DNA of 64,000 bases from Margaritispora aquatica (Eukaryota; Ascomycota; Leotiomycetes; Helotiales; Discinellaceae): positions 124,001-188,000 of the forward strand of contig VJWN01000035.1 in the NCBI GenBank assembly GCA_007644065.1, in the 5' to 3' direction. A program made the translations under genes and the position numbers. How positions within the stretch are numbered: position 1 is the first letter of the stretch; every line of letters starts with the position of its first letter. The notes under the pieces were generated by a model. The model made no database searches, was not told the origin of the DNA, and saw only the letters and a program-made list of their open reading frames with translations. Below are positions 56,913 through 64,000 of this stretch, piece after piece.

Positions 56913-57446
56913 GGTGAAGAATTTCAAGAAGAAAGAATGTGAAACAAAAAGATTGAAACAAGTTAAAACGGTAAAGAGAGAAAGGTCGAAAGGCCTGGTG
57001 AGAAACAAAACATCTTGCAAAACAACATCATATATATACTCACCTGTTCGAAATTCTCGGGACCGAGAGGTTAATATATACTTATCGAGGGAGAGCTTCG
57101 CCGTCATCGACATCGTATGCCATGAGTTGGCCCACGACGGGTTCTTCCGATGCCGCGTAACGGTAAATAGGCGGGAGAATGGGAGGGGGACTCTGGGGTG
57201 GTCCTCACACTGGGATATTTCCGATGAAATTCTGAATTTCCATGGTCGATCCAAATGTATAGTGCATAAGCGAGATGATCTACCTGTACAATCTGGCTGC
57301 AGCCATGAATCGAGGTGCGCAAATCTACAGCAAAATGATTCTTCAGTGGGGATAAATGCTTGTCATTGCTAGCATGAGCCACTCCATCGTATTGGGTGCC
57401 TTCTTTGGGACGATGGGGATTTTGAGCATTGGTAACGGAATCAACA
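56913..57446. other. Intergenic region upstream of the tannase gene
   Basis: 534 bases between the tannase start and the transposon's left target-site TA. It must hold the tannase promoter. Open frames here show no family likeness. Confidence 0.35.
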
Positions 57447-57448
57447 TA

Positions 57449-58844
57449 CGTAGGTACAGCGGTTAAGTATTACAATAGCGCTAGCTAGGGGGTCCCATGT
57501 ACCTATACTCACTAACGCAATTGAGTAACATACTTCGAAAGTATTAAATACTTTAATTTCTACCTCTAATATTTCGTAAACAGACTATCTACGTCGATTA
57601 TAGCTTAATAGTACTCTTGTATACTATTAATTAAACTTTAAAACTCGTACTCTCCGACCTTTTTCTACGTATCCTTTACTATATCCCTTAGTCTATTATA
57701 AAATATTATCTTAGAATAGTTATTTTAAAGGTAGTTTTTTATAATATACTATACCCTTTCGATAGGGTTTAAATTAAAAGAGTAAGAAGGCTAAAAAATC
57801 ACTATAATCCCTCTCTCTATAAGGTCCTTTTTAGTATCGGTAACGGCGTGTCTAGGAGCCCTATCTTGTATTAGTTTAACGTAAATCCCTTGCCTTTTTA
57901 AGAGCTTAATATACCTATAGATAATAGGTACTATATATACTCTATAAGACTCCTCGCCAATAGTCCCCTAATCCTTTTTCTAGAATATACTAGGCCCTTT
58001 AGTATATCCGTAGAAACAGCCCTAAAATATCTATCCTTTCTTTTTTTAGTAACGTTCGACAATATACGTAATATTCTATTCCTCGCCGGCTCTTCGTGTT
58101 GTCTAGGTCCGTGTATACCTCCCTTTAGTAATCTAGGTCTCGTTAGTCTATAGGATCTCGTACTATTGCTCTATTGTCCAATTCAAGTATACGTAGGCCT
58201 ACTCTAGACGAAGTCGTTGATTTTTTAGTAAAATCGGAGGTTTACGTATTACGAGTCGACGGTAGAAGCCCTCCCTTTCTAACGCTATATAAATCGCGTC
58301 CCTTTTAACTCCAAACTCTATTGCGTCTACGAGTTGTGTAAGACTTATACGCCGATTCTTTAGTAATACGTAGACGAACTCGACGAGCTCTTCGATTTAA
58401 GCCTAAGTAAGGATAGGAGGTCGACCAGACCGTTTCGTTAGTATAGGACGTAATCCCCGATATACTCGGCCAATTTAAGTAATTATAAAGCCTATCTAGC
58501 GTTAGATTTAAGAGTAGGACTATCCTATCGAGTATAGAAGCTAACAGTTCCGCTTTTAGTCTCTTATTAAATTAAAAGCTTTTAGACGTCGAATAGAAGG
58601 GTAAAGAATAGGACTAAAAGACCGTACTTCGGACTAGAGCTAAGGCTCTTCCTTAATAATAGGATTTAAAAGAGAGTGTAAGGGTAGTGCCATTATATCC
58701 GATTCTACTAGTAAATAGAGTAAAAAGCGTATAGAAAACGAAGTATTTGATACCTTCGAAGTGTGTTACCTAATTACGTTAGTGAGTATAGGTATATGGG
58801 ACCCCTAGCTAGCGCTATTGTAATACTTAACCGCTGTACCTACG
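57449..58844 (-). mobile_element. Tc1/mariner-type element with about 100-base TIRs, RIP-decayed
   Basis: A 1396-base AT-rich block bounded by inverted repeats that begin CGTAGGTACAGCGGTTAAGT and remain similar for roughly 100 bases at each end. It is flanked by TA dinucleotides (57447-57448 and 58845-58846), the target of Tc1/mariner/pogo elements. On the minus strand a transposase-like frame is visible near 58.1-58.2 kb: RLEWA, then YEIL-stop-TNET-stop-ITKGRYTRT-stop-TTRRAGEE. The stops are TAG where Trp (TGG) is usual and Asn stands where the catalytic Asp is expected, all G-to-A changes. That is the RIP signature, so the copy is dead. Confidence 0.88.
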
Positions 58845-59019
58845 TAGAGAGCCGCGCGTAGGGGCATTCGAATGTGGCTGTGAAGATTGAAAAGTGGAAG
58901 CGAAGTGGACATGGGATGAACCCCACCAACAAATTCCCACACCCCAAATAGCTCTCTCACAATACAAAAGTAACAAGTTCGCGAGAGATCCATTATTCTT
59001 CCCTACGTATGTGTTTCGA

Positions 59020-61098
59020 CTAAACAAACTCGTCCAAACTCACCAAATCACCCATCTCAACCTCAGGACTAACCTCCGCGTACAACTTCCTCGGTCCCCT
59101 CGCCTTCCACATCGTCATATCCCCACAATCGGGAAATATATCCTGCCCAAACACATCGACAATTTCCCTGACTTTCAAAACAAGCAATCTCCTCTCCTCC
59201 CTCAACGTCTCCACCACCCTCGATGATCGCGGACTCAAGCTTAAAAGGAGCGGATACAGAGCCTTGAGGATATCCATTCCCTGCTCACCGAAAAGCAGCG
59301 AAGCGTACGTGATAGCTGGTAAAATGGTCCATGATAAAAAGACAATGGTTCCAGTCGATGTTGAGGCTGGAATGAGGGAGTGGATGAAATTGTTCTTGTG
59401 TAGGACGACAAGAACGATGGAATACCAGGCGTAGAACAATGGTGTTAGTCCCACGGCAATCATGAGCTTCCAAGTAGCCATCACATCGTGTCCTTTGATC
59501 TTGAGACTGCTAGCCGCCAGGGCTTCGGCGGTCTTGCGATGCGACATTCTCCTAGTTAGCACGAAAACCGGAGTGAAGAGCACCAATCCGGGCAAAGTGA
59601 GGATAGCCAAGATGGAGAGTTTGGCCAAGCGAATCAAGATCACCGGGAGAGTAAATAGCAATGGGAAGAGTTTGTGATCATTGCTTATGGAGAGAAGTTG
59701 GTGGTCTTTAAGTCCGAGTGCATCGAGCGATTCGGTGTAAGATTTCAGCTGCTTGGTGAATGTGATCATCTCTGGCGTTTGGGAGTAAGTTGTATAGCCT
59801 TTGGAGAGACGACGATTGAGCTCTGTTGTGTTTGCGAGGGATATCTTGACTTTCTTGTCATTGTACGGTGTTCGAGTAAGGAACAATCGACGTGTTGCAT
59901 GGATGAGCTGTTCGCAATTAGCACTGATTTGCGAGCTTGGAAGGACAACAAACCTGCAAAGTCTCGAAATCTGGAGCAGACACAGTAATAGACTTCAGAG
60001 CTTTCTCGGTCTCTAACATCAAGGTGTTGATTGGCACCCTTTTCTTTCCCTCTTTATACTGTTTTACCAAAGCAGGATCTAAAGTGATGGGATCTCCGAA
60101 TTCTATGACAGCACGAGATCTAAACTTGTGTGCTGAAAAGTATGTCAAGCCCACCGGGACAATGGTAACTGGTATATCTTTTGCAAGTGCTCCGAGCGCA
60201 ATGATTGCAACTCCCACTACCAAATAAAGATGGTCAGTGCAGCTTCATAGCAAAGTGAAGAGTGAAAAAGGGCTTAGATTACCTTTCAAAGGTAACAATT
60301 CAGTCCTATCATGACTTGCGCCCTCGGGAAAGATACCTACACAGCCATTCACTCTGAGCTTCTCAAACACAGCAGTATATACCTGGGACTGATCGACATG
60401 CGGCGCAACCTTGAACTTCGTCCCCTCAAATCCCAAAACGCATCCTTTCTCCACCTCACGAGTTCCAGTAAGTTGGAACAACGCATCGCTATGCTCTGGT
60501 CCATACTTCAACAGCAGATCTTCCGGTCCAAGTATCTCAGCTATATCAAGCTTTTGTGAATCGCCATTCAGTGTAGGCAGATATATTGAGCCTCCAACTT
60601 TGAAGTCCACAGCCAGAAAATCGGTTCCCACACCTTTGATCCTTTTAGGATTCGCAATCGGATCAGGGAGATGTATAGTTCCTTGCACAGCCTTGGCAAT
60701 GTCCATTGCCCGCGAGACGGGAACGACATCGATGCCAGCCGCTATTGAGCCCACAATCTTGCGCTTGTAGGATTTCTCCGCCATCAGCCATGAGATCTGA
60801 CGATTTAGATTTCTTAGAATACGCATGAGCACCACCGAATCAACGAACTATATAGCTGTTAATACAACTTTGTCTCAATTCAAACTGGGTAGTTTGAGAA
60901 AAAGTCATGTGACCTATGTAACCTCACCTGATTTGAGTGCGGTGCTGCTACAAGAATTACTGGTCCCGTAGTAGGTACTCGCCAAGCCCCTCTGACCTGT
61001 ACATCTCTGAAGAAGAGATGAACGGCTAAAGACATTATGCTGAGTAGAATATCGTAGATCCAGCTCACGGCCGGGATACGTGAGGTTGGTTGAGGCAT
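59020..61098 (-). CDS. Glycerol-3-phosphate / dihydroxyacetone-phosphate acyltransferase
   Basis: ER membrane enzyme that starts phospholipid and triacylglycerol synthesis (yeast SCT1/GPT2 family). Exons: the start MPQPTSRIPAVSWIYDILLS (61098) has a membrane segment; acyltransferase motif I APHSNQFVD (H-x4-D) straddles the first intron. DIVPVSRAMD-like VVPVSRAMDIAKAVQG and GPEDLLLKYG follow, then the FPEGASHDRTELLPLK motif III, VTIVPVGLTYFSAHKFRSRA and FGDPITLDP. The third and fourth exons carry a helical stretch and two hydrophobic pairs (LFPLLFTLPVILIRLAKLSI and TWKLMIAVGLTPLFYAWYSI), ending DLVSLDEFV. About 690 residues. All motifs are intact. Which of the two yeast paralogues it matches cannot be told. 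Confidence 0.9.
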
Positions 61099-61441
61099 GG
61101 CCTGCTTTCTTGGTCTGACAGTTTTGGTCTACCTTATGTGTTTGTACCTAGACAGAAGAAATATACTCAAAGATTTATTCCAAGAATGTCTAGTCAGTAA
61201 ATTCAACGCAAGAAACGAGAGAAGGTTATATCAGTCCTAGGCATCAGAATTACCTAAAGTTATGTTGAGAGAGCGGATTACGGCACCGAAAAAAGGAACG
61301 TGTTGAGTATCATGTGATGTTGATGCTGACAAAAAAAATGTACCTACACAATGATAGGAATTGAAGACGTTGCACTGCACTTGGGCAGTACCATACATAT
61401 ATTTGTACATTTTGGGTATCTAGCATCATTATCTCGTCACA
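61099..61441. other. Intergenic spacer
   Basis: 343 bases between the acyltransferase start and the 3' end of PEX12, both on the minus strand. It therefore serves as the acyltransferase promoter. Nothing else recognised. Confidence 0.4.
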
Positions 61442-62761
61442 TCATATCATAACTCGCCTCAACCCCTCAGTCCCTCCCAGCACTCTCCTCCCACTTACAG
61501 CACATCTCCCTTTCCCACTCTCCCACTTGCCTTCCTTATCCTTCATGAACTCTTCTTGTTTGTCATGATTTCCTTCCAGCCACCTATGAATGCATGTGTA
61601 ACAGTAAACGAATCCCGTCTGGCATGCCGTGGCTGTTGTGACTTCTCCCTGGCAAATGGGGCAAAACTCCGAGCCTTGAGGTGGAGGCACCGTAAATATT
61701 GGAAGAAGAGAAAGTGCAGCTATAGGTGGATTTGCGATTTCTGTTGGCACTTCTTCCTTCTCCTTCGCAGACTCCTCGGTCTCCCTCGATACTGGCTTCT
61801 TCTGTGTTGAGGCTCCAAATTTGGTAGATAATGAAGACAGTCCAGATATCACAGGAGGTGGTAACTCGATTCCCTCCGTGGCTTTCCTCGACAACTGCCT
61901 TGCAAAATCAGACGCATGCCACCACTCCAAGAACTTTAATGCAAAAATACTCGTTGGAAGGAGTATCTTCAGACTTCCCAGTGCCCTCTGACCCATGATC
62001 CTTGGGCTAAGTATGCTGGTCACTCCCAAGTTTCCACCATGTGCTGCTGATCCAGATGTCTTCTGTTCATCCAACGCAGCTATGGCTCTATAATCTGCCT
62101 CTCCCAGCCTTCGCATCCTCGTTCCTATCAACCACATGAACGGCGAGTGGTATTTGCTGTTGTCGAATAGATACGCAATGTTAAATGCTAATATCGAGAA
62201 ATAGTATGCTGCATTTATACTTGGATATATATTCCGCAAAAACCATCTGTAGTAGTGCATGAACCTCTGTTTGAGTGTTGGATTTGGTGGCATTCGCATA
62301 TAACTCGCTCCTAGTAATGCTCGCGGAGCATTGATATCGTAGCTCTCATCCAGCTTCCTCTTCAAATATGGCAAACCCACCATCACCGCTAGATTCCGCC
62401 ATATGTCCTTATCTGTCAACGCCAATGCTTCACGTACGTGTGATGCCGCTGCAATATTCGCCCGTGGAATCTCTCCGACTGCTAGGGCTTTCTCGCGCTT
62501 GAGGCCATAGAAGTTCTCCGTGAATCCACCACCATGTGTTTTGAGATAGTATCGTTCAACGACCAGCATCAGGAGCGCGTAAAGCTCATCGAATGAATTG
62601 AGTACCCGTAGCAGGTATCGCGGATTCCTGTGTGTTGCGACTGCGAGGAGGTAGCGGAGTGAGGGTGGGAGGAGAGATGCGAGTTGAGCTTCGGAAAGGA
62701 TTTCGAAGAGGGAAGGTTTGTGATCATCGAACGTGGAGTGCAGGGCGGTCATGAACTCCAT
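61442..62761 (-). CDS. PEX12: Peroxin-12, RING E3 ligase subunit
   Basis: Peroxisomal membrane RING protein that, with PEX2 and PEX10, ubiquitinates the import receptor PEX5 for recycling. Single exon, 439 residues. Landmarks: N-terminal [40 protein letters not shown] with [25 protein letters not shown], the membrane region with [20 protein letters not shown], and [19 protein letters not shown]. The C-terminal RING is [20 protein letters not shown], then [10 protein letters not shown] and [11 protein letters not shown], the reduced cysteine set typical of PEX12. Length fits fungal homologues (about 400-480). Intact. Confidence 0.94.
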   Translation of the reverse strand: MEFMTALHSTFDDHKPSLFEILSEAQLASLLPPSLRYLLAVATHRNPRYLLRVLNSFDELYALLMLVVERYYLKTHGGGFTENFYGLKREKALAVGEIPRANIAAASHVREALALTDKDIWRNLAVMVGLPYLKRKLDESYDINAPRALLGASYMRMPPNPTLKQRFMHYYRWFLRNIYPSINAAYYFSILAFNIAYLFDNSKYHSPFMWLIGTRMRRLGEADYRAIAALDEQKTSGSAAHGGNLGVTSILSPRIMGQRALGSLKILLPTSIFALKFLEWWHASDFARQLSRKATEGIELPPPVISGLSSLSTKFGASTQKKPVSRETEESAKEKEEVPTEIANPPIAALSLLPIFTVPPPQGSEFCPICQGEVTTATACQTGFVYCYTCIHRWLEGNHDKQEEFMKDKEGKWESGKGRCAVSGRRVLGGTEGLRRVMI

Positions 62762-63751
62762 CTTGAACGACAGTCACTGTAGATGATCCGCAGAAATGCA
62801 ATTGAGAATGGCGCATAGGGAACGCAAGGCGCGTCTGACAATTAATGACGATGTCGCGAAGCTCAGATGGGATTCTGGGCCGAGGTTGATTCTCACGTGC
62901 CGGAATGTTCACCCTTAAATCGTCCTGAGCAATTACCTACCCAAGATACATCTAAACACTTTCTCAAAAGTTTACAACAAAGTTATATAATGCCTTCATC
63001 TTTGACCAAACACTAAACCCATATGCAATACTTTTCTCCTCGATACGCATAAATCTACTGCCTCTCTGCCAGCAAGCGCTACAGGTTAATTTGCGAGCTC
63101 ACTGATCTATATTTTGACCGACTCTAACTAATTTCAGAAAGCTTCTCTAAACGACTTTCAAATGTATATTGGATACACTTGAACTTATCTTGATCTGGAT
63201 TATTGAACCCCTTAAGCTCATCTACTTGTTTTGCCAAGCAGGCATTTTGGAAAATCCACCTGCCTTAATATTGCCAATACCTTAGAGCAAGCGAAAGCTC
63301 AATTATTTTACAAAGAAAGTCTGATACAGATTAAAACGCTTCAAACAACAAAAAGTTCACAGACCATTTCTGATCTTATAATCTCTATCTACGAGAGGTT
63401 TAATTGCCCGGAACGATGTAAATTTTTATTCGCCCATAGAAGCGTGCCTGTGGTAGAATGTAAGCAAACTACCCCTGGGCGACACCCTCGAAGATGTAGA
63501 GAATTAAGGTCGCGTGTTTAAATGCTTAGAAAGCGGAATTGATAATGTAATATCTGCCTAGTCACTGATTTGGGCAGGACATAGGGCATTTTCATTGCTT
63601 GGCTTTTTATATTGCTGATTCTGGTCAGTCATGTTTGAAGTTTCAAAAATGAAGTGTTATTAATTATTTTGATTCGTAGCTATGATATATTATACATTGT
63701 GTTGACCATTAATATTAGCATAACATTGGCATTACATCGCTACAGAACTCA
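62762..63751. other. Intergenic region
   Basis: About 1 kb between PEX12 and the partial gene at the window end. AT-rich; a plus-strand frame at 63231-63521 has no family likeness. No RNA gene recognised. Confidence 0.35.
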
Positions 63752-64000
63752 TCATTCTCTCCTCGCTGTCTCGCGTCTCAGGGTATCACTTATCCTCCCA
63801 GGTTCACCATTCTCCGCCCCTCGCTGTATATTCGTATCCACCGCATTCAGATGAGAATCATAACCAGGCGGCTCACCAGCCTCAACCGTTGCTAACCTCT
63901 CCGCCTCGGCAGCCGTCACAGGAGCAGTGACTCCTCTCGGCGCATACCCTGGCAGGGCCTCACCCTCGACGTCCTCACTCCTTCTCCTCTCCACCGCCCT
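63752..64000 (-). CDS. C-terminus of an unidentified protein, cut by window end
   Basis: A minus-strand frame enters from beyond 64000 and stops at 63752. About 80 residues are visible: a hydrophilic, charged tail containing EALPGYAPRGVTAP and EAGEPPGYDSHLNAV, i.e. two P-x-Y-like (LPGY, PPGY) motifs that could bind WW or arrestin domains. It ends DTLRRETARRE. Tails of this style are common after the last membrane helix of fungal membrane proteins, but nothing here identifies the protein. No ATG is visible in the segment, so the true start lies outside. Confidence 0.55.
   Translation of the reverse strand, partial: RAVERRRSEDVEGEALPGYAPRGVTAPVTAAEAERLATVEAGEPPGYDSHLNAVDTNIQRGAENGEPGRISDTLRRETARRE

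Noticed and set aside
1..64000. CRISPR array, rRNA operon or bacterial-style operons
   Set aside because: No spaced direct repeats or rRNA-like sequence seen; gene structure is fungal throughout.

Overview
The window looks like nuclear DNA of a filamentous ascomycete (Pezizomycotina, probably Leotiomycetes; the class is an inference from gene style only). The evidence is short GT-AG introns of about 45 to 100 bases, Zn2Cys6 regulators, a CBM1-carrying pectate lyase, a GH131 enzyme, a tannase-like esterase, hybrid PKS-NRPS remains, and AT-rich blocks whose in-frame stops read TAG where TGG or CAG is expected, as repeat-induced point mutation (RIP) would leave them. The plant-wall and tannin enzymes suggest a plant-associated or saprotrophic life.

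Layout. 1-0.9 kb is AT-rich repeat-like DNA. 1.2-5.5 kb holds a GH131 glucanase, a UCH-type deubiquitinase and PNP oxidase. 5.8-9.1 kb carries a local family of three small, lineage-specific charged/coiled-coil proteins plus one decayed copy; two of them begin with myristoylation-type MGxxSSK ends. 9.9-11.0 kb has two decayed reading frames. 11-23.8 kb is almost gene-free, around a single Zn2Cys6 regulator at 15.6-17.5 kb. 23.8-27.1 kb has a CBM1-pectate lyase (PL3) and a subtilisin-fold protein that has lost its catalytic Ser and His.

29.1-54.0 kb is a composite cluster. Its core (34.3-46.6 kb) appears largely intact: an amino-acid permease, two NtaA/DszA-type flavin-dependent luciferase-like monooxygenases, a Zn2Cys6 regulator and an MFS monocarboxylate-type transporter. 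This looks like an uptake-and-oxidation module for a nitrogen- or sulfur-containing compound. Decaying secondary-metabolism genes flank it on both sides. On the left are an SDR broken by a solo-LTR-like insertion, an old-yellow-enzyme piece, a truncated P450 and an N-terminally short methyltransferase. On the right are a frameshifted enoyl-reductase/ADH-like gene and the NRPS half (C-A-T-R) of a PKS-NRPS with its PKS part missing.

54.9-64 kb returns to ordinary genes: a tannase/feruloyl-esterase, a Tc1/mariner-type element with long terminal inverted repeats and a RIP-like decayed transposase, glycerol-3-phosphate acyltransferase, peroxin PEX12, and the end of a gene running off the window. 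I found no rRNA, tRNA or CRISPR array.
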